NCBI GenBank assembly: GCA_947575425.1
Contig: CANPNQ010000096.1
Span: 1-5,389 of the forward strand
Reading direction: 5' to 3'
From: an uncultured Erysipelotrichaceae bacterium
GTDB lineage: Bacteria; Bacillota_I; Bacilli_A; Erysipelotrichales; Erysipelotrichaceae
DNA length: 5,389 nt
Within the stretch, counting starts at the first letter, position 1. Every line of letters begins with the position of its first letter. The notes beneath the pieces were generated by a model. The model searched no databases and was not told where the DNA came from. It saw only the letters and a list, made by a program, of their open reading frames with translations. Below are positions 1-5,379 of the stretch, in pieces. Position numbers and translations under genes: made by a program.

Positions 1-22
1 TAATCAAGGGCAAATCCTCCCC
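1..22 (-). promoter_or_regulatory. Ribosome binding site and possible start of a gene continuing off the left edge
   Basis: On the minus strand, GGGGAGG (16-22) is followed after 8 bases by TTG (5-7), a usable start codon in Bacillota. It lies just beyond the DUF401 stop codon at 49-51, with no terminator-like hairpin between. I infer that the next gene of the same transcript starts here or just outside the window. Only two bases or so of coding sequence could be present, so nothing can be said about its product. A start slightly further left is equally possible. Confidence 0.45.
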
Positions 23-48
23 TTTCCTTTTTATTATGGTGAACTTTA

Positions 49-1257
49 TTAGCCGATCGGCAGCAATAGCAGCATGTGATAATAGCATAGTACAAGCACG
101 CAAAACAGCAAAGCCGGCAATAAGGTTTTGCGGATCAACTCGCCCAAGGAGATATGAAAATACTCCGCTGCTACTACCAAACAAATATGGGTGGGCGATA
201 CAAGGCTGGCAGCATGGGAAATGCACATAAGAAGCACCATCAGCGGCATTCCCCCATCCATAGCGGCAAAAGCGATTGGAGTCCCCATTGCAATGATCCC
301 GCTTGTGCCACTGATAATCCCACCAATAAAAAACAAAAGAACAAAGATAAAAACCATGGGAATCGGTAAATGGGAAAGCAGTAGCGGCAAACTTTCCAAT
401 GCTCCGCTGAAGGCAATAAATTCTTTCAGTACCAATACAAGAAAGGTATTCAGTAGCAGTTTGACCTCAAATGCGCTGCGTAGCATCACTGTTAATTCCT
501 CTAAAGAAAAGCGATAGATGATTGCGGCTATTCCAATGACCATCGCTACAGCAGCGACCACGGATAATTGAAAAATCAGGATCAACGCTAAGATCATAAG
601 CAAGGTCCAAAGATGCTGCATGAGATGAAGCAAATCCAAAAATCGATGCTCGCTTTTCACTGTTCCCGGATCCTTGGGCAGTCGCTGTAAATACGGAAAA
701 TAACCCAATAGAATCAAAAACAATATCGGTATTATCATCCCCGGAATAAAATCTGTCAGTGCCACATTCGCCAGATTTGCCATCAACAGTACGCTGGCAT
801 AGGTTGGCAGCGTGCTTTCCGGTATATGACGGAACCAACTGGTTACAAATGCCTGTTCCTTTGGCTGTAAATAACCCTCGGTGGCATCCTTCACAATATC
901 CCCGCACAGAATCATCGCCGCTGCCGAAGGTAATAAGCCGATAAACATTGGCGCTCCTGCCGCATTGATTCGACGATTGTGAAACAAACCGTTCAAATCA
1001 GCCTGTGCATAGCGCAGCTGTTGTCTTGCCTCCAGCATCCGCTGCAAATAGGTAATCAGATACAGCGATAACAAAATAGAAAGAGAGCTTTGATCGCGAA
1101 ACACCTTTGACACCAGCTGTGGCCAGTGAAAGGGAGCAATCTGATATACAATTCCAAGATAAAGCAAGCCTGCCAAAATCGCCTGCCAAAGCGGACGCTT
1201 GCGCCACAGCATCACGACAATCACACCAAATAACAATAGCAGTTTCAATAGATCCAT
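49..1257 (-). CDS. DUF401-family integral membrane protein
   Basis: This 402-residue protein is strongly hydrophobic, with roughly ten membrane segments, for example about 5-20, 24-40, 58-72, 150-186, 217-247, 265-282, 298-318 and 377-400. It matches the DUF401 family (PF04165), putative permeases of about 400 residues with unknown substrate. Seen motifs are PMFIGLLPSAAAM (103-115), an RHIPESTLP stretch (143-151), GGIISGTSGIIAMGTPIA (312-329) and the family-typical SHAASLVSPTHICLVV near the C-terminus (347-362). I chose ATG at 1257 because GAGGAG lies 4-9 bases upstream; an ATG five codons earlier (1272) overlaps that site and has no good one of its own. It is divergent from the C26 hydrolase and has its own promoter at 1322-1350. 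Length is normal for the family and no damage is visible. Family call is firm; function is unknown. Confidence 0.88.
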   Translation of the reverse strand: MDLLKLLLLFGVIVVMLWRKRPLWQAILAGLLYLGIVYQIAPFHWPQLVSKVFRDQSSLSILLSLYLITYLQRMLEARQQLRYAQADLNGLFHNRRINAAGAPMFIGLLPSAAAMILCGDIVKDATEGYLQPKEQAFVTSWFRHIPESTLPTYASVLLMANLANVALTDFIPGMIIPILFLILLGYFPYLQRLPKDPGTVKSEHRFLDLLHLMQHLWTLLMILALILIFQLSVVAAVAMVIGIAAIIYRFSLEELTVMLRSAFEVKLLLNTFLVLVLKEFIAFSGALESLPLLLSHLPIPMVFIFVLLFFIGGIISGTSGIIAMGTPIAFAAMDGGMPLMVLLMCISHAASLVSPTHICLVVAAEYFHISLGELIRKTLLPALLFCVLVLCYYHMLLLLPIG

Positions 1258-1302
1258 AGTTTCTCCTCTCATTCACAGACGAGCGAATACATCCGCCCGA
1301 TT

Positions 1303-1315
1303 GAATAATTTATTC
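1303..1315. repeat. 13-bp perfect inverted repeat at the expected DUF401 transcription start
   Basis: GAATAATTTATTC has 6-base arms around one central base. It starts 6 bases downstream of the DUF401 -10 box (1322-1327), so it covers the expected transcription start. That is a usual place for a repressor operator. The AT-rich composition means chance cannot be excluded. Confidence 0.35.
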
Positions 1316-1321
1316 TTGTAT

Positions 1322-1350
1322 ATTTTATTATTAACGAATATTCGTGTCAA
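1322..1350 (-). promoter_or_regulatory. Sigma-A-type promoter of the DUF401 gene
   Basis: On the minus strand, a perfect -35 TTGACA (1345-1350) is followed by exactly 17 bases and a -10 TAAAAT (1322-1327). Transcription should start near 1314, giving a leader of about 57 bases before the ATG at 1257. The spacer carries a 12-bp palindrome. Confidence 0.75.
1334..1345. promoter_or_regulatory. 12-bp palindrome in the DUF401 promoter spacer (candidate operator)
   Basis: ACGAATATTCGT is a perfect palindrome lying next to the -35 and inside the spacer of the DUF401 promoter. A dimeric repressor bound here would block RNA polymerase. The form resembles sites of TetR-like regulators, but no regulator gene is present in the window and no specific family is established. 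Confidence 0.5.
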
Positions 1351-1424
1351 CAAAAAATTACTTGTCCCCTCCCTCTGTTCTTTCTTTGACATAAGATAAG
1401 ACGATAGGCGTATCCGAAATGAAA

Positions 1425-1453
1425 TTGACAATCCTTATGCTTTTGCATAAAAT
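1425..1453 (+). promoter_or_regulatory. Sigma-A-type promoter of the C26 hydrolase gene
   Basis: A perfect -35 TTGACA (1425-1430), 17-base spacer and -10 TAAAAT (1448-1453) point towards the hydrolase gene. Transcription should start near 1460, giving a leader of about 60 bases. Hexamers and spacing are identical to the opposing DUF401 promoter. Confidence 0.75.
1435..1450. promoter_or_regulatory. 16-bp inverted repeat overlapping the -10 box (candidate operator)
   Basis: TTATGC, four T bases and GCATAA form perfect 6-base arms. The repeat fills most of the spacer and enters the -10 box of the hydrolase promoter, which is a classic repressor position. Its sequence differs from the palindrome in the opposing promoter, so the two may answer to different proteins. 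Confidence 0.5.
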
Positions 1454-1492
1454 AAAACAGAATGATTTGATCCGGTAATAGGAGAAAATAAC

Positions 1493-1517
1493 ATACGCAT
1501 ATAGCGTATACGGAGGT
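1493..1517 (+). promoter_or_regulatory. Short hairpin abutting the strong ribosome binding site of the C26 hydrolase
   Basis: ATACGC (1493-1498), a five-base loop and GCGTAT (1504-1509) can form a perfect six-pair stem. It ends two bases before GGAGGT (1512-1517), which in turn sits five bases before the ATG at 1522. The ribosome binding site is near consensus and settles the start. The stem may tune translation or be another protein-binding site; it is too small to call a riboswitch. Confidence 0.45.
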
Positions 1518-1521
1518 AACC

Positions 1522-2220
1522 ATGAAACGATTATTAGTCAGCAGCCGCATTGAATTTTTAGACAATGCATGGAAGTATTTTGTCAATGAAGCTTATGTAC
1601 AGGCCTTTCATCGCCATCATGTGGAATGTCAGGGAGCGCTCAACTTGATCGATCCGGATGGATTAGCCATGGAGTATGATGGCTTATTGATCTGTGGCGG
1701 TTATGATGTTGATCCCAAGCTATATCAAAGGGAAAAACATGAAAAAACAGAACTCTATACGCATGAAGTCGATCAGGATGATCTGCGTCTTTTAGACAGC
1801 TTTATCAAACGCAAGAAACCGATTTTAGGTATTTGTCGCGGCTTACAGATCATCAATGTTTATTTTGGCGGAACGCTGTGTCAGCACTTTGAGGCAAATG
1901 AGCATGAGGAAAGCGCACATATGCATATGATTCACACCGTAAAAGGAAGCAGAATGGCATCCTTGCTAAAAGATACAGCGATTGTCAACAGCTTTCATCA
2001 TCAATGTGTCGAAATATTGGGAGCGCATTTACAAGTCAGCGCTGTGGCCATGGATGGGCGCATTGAAGCTTTCGAGCATGAGACGCTGCCGCTGCTTGCG
2101 GTGCAGTGGCATCCAGAGCGATTGGAACAAGAGCCTGTTATTCCTTATTTTTCTCAGTTGCTTGATGATGGGCGCGCCTCTTGCCAATGCCCCAGCGAAG
2201 CAGCATCCAAACAAGAATAA
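1522..2220 (+). CDS. Class I glutamine amidotransferase-like hydrolase, peptidase C26 (gamma-glutamyl-GABA hydrolase family)
   Basis: This 232-residue cytoplasmic protein belongs to the C26 branch of class I glutamine amidotransferases, related to PuuD, which hydrolyses gamma-glutamyl-gamma-aminobutyrate in putrescine breakdown. Visible marks are GLLICGGYDVDP (54-65), the nucleophile elbow GICRGLQIIN with Cys105 (103-112), GGTLCQ (116-121), NSFHHQ (156-161), and the WHPE box giving His197 and Glu199. The Cys-His-Glu triad is therefore complete. No synthetase domain is fused, so it probably acts as a free-standing hydrolase on a gamma-glutamyl bond. The exact substrate cannot be read from sequence, so I do not assign puuD. 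Residues from about 215 on are a polar tail beyond the conserved fold, encoded antisense to the DedA 3' end. It has its own promoter at 1425-1453 and is divergent from DUF401. Confidence 0.9.
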   Translation: MKRLLVSSRIEFLDNAWKYFVNEAYVQAFHRHHVECQGALNLIDPDGLAMEYDGLLICGGYDVDPKLYQREKHEKTELYTHEVDQDDLRLLDSFIKRKKPILGICRGLQIINVYFGGTLCQHFEANEHEESAHMHMIHTVKGSRMASLLKDTAIVNSFHHQCVEILGAHLQVSAVAMDGRIEAFEHETLPLLAVQWHPERLEQEPVIPYFSQLLDDGRASCQCPSEAASKQE

Positions 2221-2710
2221 CAAGCGATAAGATCGTACCGAAATGATCAAAATTGATTACCTCGCCCAATGTAATCAGACAATAACTGACAAGCAAAGAG
2301 CGCGCCATTCTCGCACCGCCATCACATAAGGCGAAGCGTAAAAAACGCATATTGGTAAATCCCGCTAGATAGGCAAGTAAAAAATCAGGAATCGGCGTAA
2401 CGCCCCCGATCAATACAGCCCATACCCCATAGCGATCCATAAGTGCTTCCCCTTTTGCGATCTCCTCCCCGCTGGCTAAATGCTCAAATGCTTTACGACC
2501 AAGACGCTGTGCAATCGCATAACCGATCCCTCCGCCGATAAAGGTTCCTATCGCCCCGATCAGGGAGTACCACAGCCAGCACTGAGGTTTTGCGATCACC
2601 AAGGGTACTAACAGCACCTCTAATGACGGTAAGGGTAAAAACGCCTTTAAAATCGCATACAGAAACAATCCGAGATCACGCCAAAGCATAAAAAAATCCT
2701 GTATCGCCAT
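2138..2710 (-). CDS. DedA/VTT-domain (SNARE-associated Golgi protein type) membrane protein
   Basis: A 190-residue membrane protein of the DedA/VTT superfamily (PF09335), closest in style to the short YqaA-like members. DedA proteins are linked to lipid carrier recycling and membrane homeostasis. Seen features are an N-terminal FLPLPSLEVLLVP with conserved Glu31 (24-36), the glycine-rich GTFIGGGIGYAIAQRLGR (55-72), then GGVTPIPDFLLAYLAGFTNM (102-121) and GARMAR (132-137). About five hydrophobic segments lie near 12-40, 46-68, 95-118, 137-150 and 157-174, followed by a basic, polar tail. GGAGGG five bases before the ATG fixes the start. It begins 35 bases after the HAD stop, with no terminator between, so it is probably the last gene of that transcript. 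Its last 27 codons overlap the C26 hydrolase on the other strand. Confidence 0.85.
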   Translation of the reverse strand: MAIQDFFMLWRDLGLFLYAILKAFLPLPSLEVLLVPLVIAKPQCWLWYSLIGAIGTFIGGGIGYAIAQRLGRKAFEHLASGEEIAKGEALMDRYGVWAVLIGGVTPIPDFLLAYLAGFTNMRFLRFALCDGGARMARSLLVSYCLITLGEVINFDHFGTILSLVILVWMLLRWGIGKRRAHHQATEKNKE

Positions 2711-2745
2711 GAAATCCCTCCATTTTCATTGTACGATACGTTTTT

Positions 2746-3525
2746 TTATTTTATGAGTAAATCATGCAAGGAATCCACCATGAGATCTGGGGTAATCGAA
2801 AAGCGTTCGGCATCTGCCTGTGTATGCACCCCACTGCACACCAAAATGCTTTTAACACCATTGTTTTTGGCGAATGCGATATCCGTTTCCAAATTATCGC
2901 CAAGCACCACACAATCATGCCTCGTTTTTCCAAGATATGCCAATACCTCCTCCATCATAATGGCATTGGGTTTGCCGATGGTGATACATTTTGCTTCCGT
3001 GGCATATGCGAGCATCTGCAAGATCGCCCCATTGCCGATCAAAAAGTGATCTCTCTGCGGAATGCACCGATCCGAATTGGTCCCAATCAACAGCGCATGG
3101 CGTTCTCGTATGCACCTAGCTGCCTTACAATACAGGGAATAATCCGCATGTGTATCCAGACCGACAAAGACAAGCTGCGCCGCTGTTTCATCAATCACAT
3201 AGCCGCCGCGCAATATCGCCTGCCGCAATCCCTCCTCACCAATAAAAAACACATGCGTGGCAGTGCTAGTTTTCTTCATATGGGAAATTGCCGCCATCGC
3301 AGAAGTAAAAAAGTCCGTTTCTTTAAGACTGCGAAAGCCCATGGAATGCATCTTTTCCATGATTTCTTTCGGTGTGCGCATCGCATTATTTGTCACAAAC
3401 TGATAAGAGATATGATTTCTTTGCAGATATTCGATGAACTCCAGTGCTTCAGGTATCACCGTATCGCCTTGATACATCGTACCATCCAAATCGATGAGAT
3501 AAGTTTTATCCTGTTCCAGCATCAT
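2746..3525 (-). CDS. HAD-IIA family sugar-phosphate phosphatase (NagD/AraL-like)
   Basis: This 259-residue cytoplasmic enzyme belongs to HAD subfamily IIA (NagD, AraL and p-nitrophenyl phosphatase type). Such enzymes remove phosphate from sugar phosphates or nucleotides with a Mg-dependent aspartyl-phosphate intermediate. Motif I DLDGT gives nucleophile Asp12 and acid/base Asp14. Motif II is VTNN (44-47), motif III is IGKPN with Lys185, and motif IV is GDNLETDI with Asp210 and Asp215. The C2 cap lies between about 75 and 180 and includes TNSD (149-152) and GNGAI (164-168). Length is normal and all catalytic residues are present. I chose ATG at 3525 because it overlaps the upstream stop as ATGA and has AGAGG ten bases before it; a TTG at 3546 opens the frame earlier but has no good ribosome binding site. 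Substrate is unknown; the neighbouring transporter hints at a carbohydrate. Confidence 0.92.
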   Translation of the reverse strand: MMLEQDKTYLIDLDGTMYQGDTVIPEALEFIEYLQRNHISYQFVTNNAMRTPKEIMEKMHSMGFRSLKETDFFTSAMAAISHMKKTSTATHVFFIGEEGLRQAILRGGYVIDETAAQLVFVGLDTHADYSLYCKAARCIRERHALLIGTNSDRCIPQRDHFLIGNGAILQMLAYATEAKCITIGKPNAIMMEEVLAYLGKTRHDCVVLGDNLETDIAFAKNNGVKSILVCSGVHTQADAERFSITPDLMVDSLHDLLIK

Positions 3526-4034
3526 ATAAACGCCGCCTCTTTCCAACGCTGAAGAAATGCTTCTTGATCCATAAGCGGCAGACTTTTATCCATGATACGC
3601 TCCTGTAACAACATCCACATCGCACAGATCTCTGCGCTGTATAATGACTGCTTGATCATGCAGCGTCCCATAGTGACACCGCCAAGATATTCGTAACGAT
3701 CTTGCAGCAACAGATCCACTTGATCGTTCTCTTTCTTACACATGATATGATATTCGCATTCTCCCTGTTTCCAAACGTAACCTTCCTCACCGATCCGTAA
3801 TTCTCCTCCTTCTCCTTCATAGATAAATTTGAAGCCTTCAAATTTGCGATTGCGCCGCAAACGCAAGCCATTGTTTTTGGGCCAGCGTATAGAAAACACC
3901 ACATCCGCAAATGCATTGTACATCGTCAGTATCGCATCCCCCTGTGCATGACGCATGCTTCCTCGATACAGAATCATTTCTTTATCCCTGCACAGATAAA
4001 CTTCCCCTTGTTTGAATAATTTATATTCTTTCAT
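3522..4034 (-). CDS. Uncharacterised 170-residue protein, possible LURP-one/tubby-like fold
   Basis: I do not recognise this protein with confidence. It is soluble, with no signal peptide or membrane segment. Residues 10-120 alternate short hydrophobic stretches with charged, glycine-rich turns, as in a beta-barrel, with a very basic patch LRLRRNRKFEGFKF (57-70). Two helices probably follow: a hydrophobic one (130-147, rich in Ala, Met, Leu and Trp) and a C-terminal one (156-167). Beta-sheet followed by a buried hydrophobic helix recalls LURP-one/scramblase (tubby-like) folds, but this is inference. The start is ATG at 4034, with AGGGA eight bases upstream and a promoter at 4057-4084. Its TGA overlaps the HAD ATG (ATGA), which suggests coupled translation and a shared role. 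The reading frame is intact and clearly part of the operon, so I regard it as a real gene. Confidence 0.8.
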   Translation of the reverse strand: MKEYKLFKQGEVYLCRDKEMILYRGSMRHAQGDAILTMYNAFADVVFSIRWPKNNGLRLRRNRKFEGFKFIYEGEGGELRIGEEGYVWKQGECEYHIMCKKENDQVDLLLQDRYEYLGGVTMGRCMIKQSLYSAEICAMWMLLQERIMDKSLPLMDQEAFLQRWKEAAFI

Positions 4035-4056
4035 TATCAGCTTCCCTTTCCTCCAT

Positions 4057-4084
4057 ATTTTAGCATGTTTTATTCATTTCGCAA
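4057..4084 (-). promoter_or_regulatory. Extended -10 promoter for the hypothetical-HAD-DedA transcript
   Basis: On the minus strand, TTGCGA (4079-4084), a 16-base spacer ending in TGC (4063-4065) and TAAAAT (4057-4062) form an extended -10 promoter. It fits the 54-bp gap between the transporter stop and the next start, giving a short leader of under 20 bases. It would let the three downstream genes be expressed apart from the transporter. Confidence 0.6.
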
Positions 4085-4088
4085 GGTT

Positions 4089-5237
4089 TTATATTCCTTC
4101 TCTCCTCACGCTTTTCATCACCTGCAAATATATCAAAATCACAGCCACTGGTACAATGCTAAAAAGCGCCACCAGATATAATGTCATATCATAACCATAG
4201 CGATCACAAAGAAATGAGGTAATCAGCGGGGTAATCAAGCCCGAACCGCCGATGAAGATCGCCATCGCAAACATTTGCGCACTGCTAAACAATCCCTTTG
4301 GAGTGACCTCTTTGATTAAAATCTTGCTGGTAAGCATGATGATGGGCAATGTCACAAGCTGTAAAGAGGCGATAGCAATGATCCAAATCCCGCTTTGTAC
4401 AAACGCATATAGAAAAAACTTAACACCATACATCAGAGTGCCGAAAATCAAAAGAACACTCGGCTTATATTTTTGTAATAGTTTGCCTGATAATAAAAAC
4501 AATGGCACCTCCATAAAGGACTGAAGCGCCCACTTAATTCCTACCATCGCATGCGGCTCTCCCAGATCCAGCATCTTATCTACCACCACATACTGATCTG
4601 CTGTACCGATCATATACACCAACAGATAGATCACCACTAGCAGTACATACGGGATGTTCTTCATTAGCTGCTTCAGCGATGCCACATGAATGGTACCACC
4701 GCTTTTTTTCACATCATGGACCAAACAAACAAAAAAGAACACGAGAGCGGAGACTCCACTGAGTGTGAGGATCAAAGAAAGATAGCCAAACGTATCGCTT
4801 AACCATCCGGCAATCGGAGAACCGATGGTTAAACCCAAAGCCCCAAAGCAGCGCAGGATGCCATAATGCTCCCCATCTGCTTCCAGCATCCACGTTTCAT
4901 TGAGTCCCATAATCACCTTTACCATGCCTCCGCTCAATGCCACACTGCACATATGATACCAAAACAGCTGCCTGTTTTGCCAAAACATCAAAATTCCACT
5001 GATCAAAAAAAGGGCATATGCCAATGCAAAAAAAGGTTTGATCCGCTTGTATTTATCACAGATATAACCAAACAGGAACTGTCCGAATATGGCGATCAAC
5101 GCATTTCCTGCCAACAGATACCCGCGCATCACCACATCATAACCGACAGCGCTCAAAAACGGGATCATCTGCGTATTCACTATGGAGATCGCAAAAAAAG
5201 ACAGGAAATTCAGACAATAATACTTCCATTTACGCAT
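4089..5237 (-). CDS. Major facilitator transporter, LacY/nucleoside-symporter-like (MFS_1_like)
   Basis: This 382-residue protein has about twelve hydrophobic segments split by a loop around residues 174-195, the normal MFS layout and length. Motif A, GYICDKYKRIKP (57-68), lies between segments 2 and 3. NETW (113-116) and RCFGALGLTIGSPIAGWLSDTFG, starting at Arg129, resemble the helix 4/5 region of LacY-type proton symporters. A second-half QSFMEVPLFLLSGKLLQK block (239-256) carries the glutamate typical of the MFS_1_like group (PF12832). I infer proton-coupled uptake of a sugar or nucleoside, without a firm substrate. ATG at 5237 is preferred, seven bases after AAGGTG; a GTG one codon earlier is only four bases from it. 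The stop is 54 bases before the hypothetical gene. No clear promoter lies in the 150 bases upstream, so it may depend on a promoter outside the window. Confidence 0.87.
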   Translation of the reverse strand: MRKWKYYCLNFLSFFAISIVNTQMIPFLSAVGYDVVMRGYLLAGNALIAIFGQFLFGYICDKYKRIKPFFALAYALFLISGILMFWQNRQLFWYHMCSVALSGGMVKVIMGLNETWMLEADGEHYGILRCFGALGLTIGSPIAGWLSDTFGYLSLILTLSGVSALVFFFVCLVHDVKKSGGTIHVASLKQLMKNIPYVLLVVIYLLVYMIGTADQYVVVDKMLDLGEPHAMVGIKWALQSFMEVPLFLLSGKLLQKYKPSVLLIFGTLMYGVKFFLYAFVQSGIWIIAIASLQLVTLPIIMLTSKILIKEVTPKGLFSSAQMFAMAIFIGGSGLITPLITSFLCDRYGYDMTLYLVALFSIVPVAVILIYLQVMKSVRREGI

Positions 5238-5241
5238 CACA

Positions 5242-5370
5242 TCACACCTTTTCTGTTAGTGTGGCAAAAATCTTTCGTGGCATACCAAAGCGGTTTTCGA
5301 TTTCTCTTACCCATTCACGGCTTATCTTTTCTCTTAAAAAAAACAGATCATGGATATCCGCCGATCTGTC
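5242..5370 (-). other. 42-codon open frame without a start codon, ending just before the transporter gene
   Basis: On the minus strand this frame is open between a TAA (5371-5373) and a TGA (5242-5244) that ends four bases before the transporter ATG. It encodes a charged, helix-like sequence including REKISREWVREIENRFG (from about residue 13) and a C-terminal FATLTEKV. It has no ATG before Met30 and no convincing ribosome binding site. A terminator hairpin and its T-run lie inside its first third. It could be the remnant of a gene 3' end, a frameshifted gene, or chance; 42 open codons are not rare. I do not call it a gene. Confidence 0.25.
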
Positions 5371-5372
5371 TT
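5336..5372 (-). terminator. Intrinsic terminator of a minus-strand gene to the right of the window
   Basis: Read on the minus strand, ACAGATC (5363-5369) and GATCTGT (5343-5349) form a seven-pair stem. One G-U and two A-U pairs extend it, around a 13-base loop, and an eight-base T-run (5336-5343) begins at the stem's last base. This is a standard Rho-independent terminator and implies transcription entering from the right. If instead a promoter lies immediately upstream, it could act as an attenuator for the transporter. The opposite strand lacks a proper T-run. Confidence 0.65.
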
Positions 5373-5379
5373 ATATAAT
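5351..5379 (+). promoter_or_regulatory. Possible plus-strand promoter towards the right edge
   Basis: TGGATA (5351-5356, four of six matches to the -35 consensus), a 17-base spacer and a perfect TATAAT (5374-5379) face right. The -10 is ideal but sits in very AT-rich sequence, and the -35 lies in the loop of the terminator hairpin. It would be real only if a plus-strand gene begins just outside the window. Confidence 0.3.

Noticed and set aside
467..907. A 146-codon minus-strand frame inside the DUF401 gene
   Set aside because: It is an alternative frame of the same strand, lacks family features, and the overlapping DUF401 frame explains the region.
1386..1391. A second plus-strand TTGACA upstream of the C26 hydrolase
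   Set aside because: No acceptable -10 box lies 16-18 bases downstream, while the TTGACA at 1425 has a perfect partner.
2171..2178. GGCGCGCC eight-base palindrome in the convergent overlap
   Set aside because: It lies in coding sequence of both genes, has no supporting context, and a single short GC palindrome is expected by chance.
2724..2730. TACAAT-like -10 box between the HAD and DedA genes (minus strand)
   Set aside because: No -35-like sequence at the right distance and no extended -10; the 35-bp gap is better explained by co-transcription.
2731..2747. Plus-strand GTA-cga-TAC followed by seven T bases as a terminator
   Set aside because: The stem has only three pairs and the T-run is mostly the 3' end of the HAD gene on the other strand.
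2764..3552. A 262-codon open frame on the plus strand almost fully antisense to the HAD phosphatase gene
   Set aside because: Its protein is rich in His, Cys, Arg and Gln with no family motif, it has no ribosome binding site, and the opposite strand holds a complete HAD enzyme with all catalytic motifs. It is a codon-bias shadow.
4866..5378. A 170-codon plus-strand frame antisense to the transporter and its leader
   Set aside because: Low-complexity, His- and Lys-rich translation without motifs, opposite a well-supported MFS gene.
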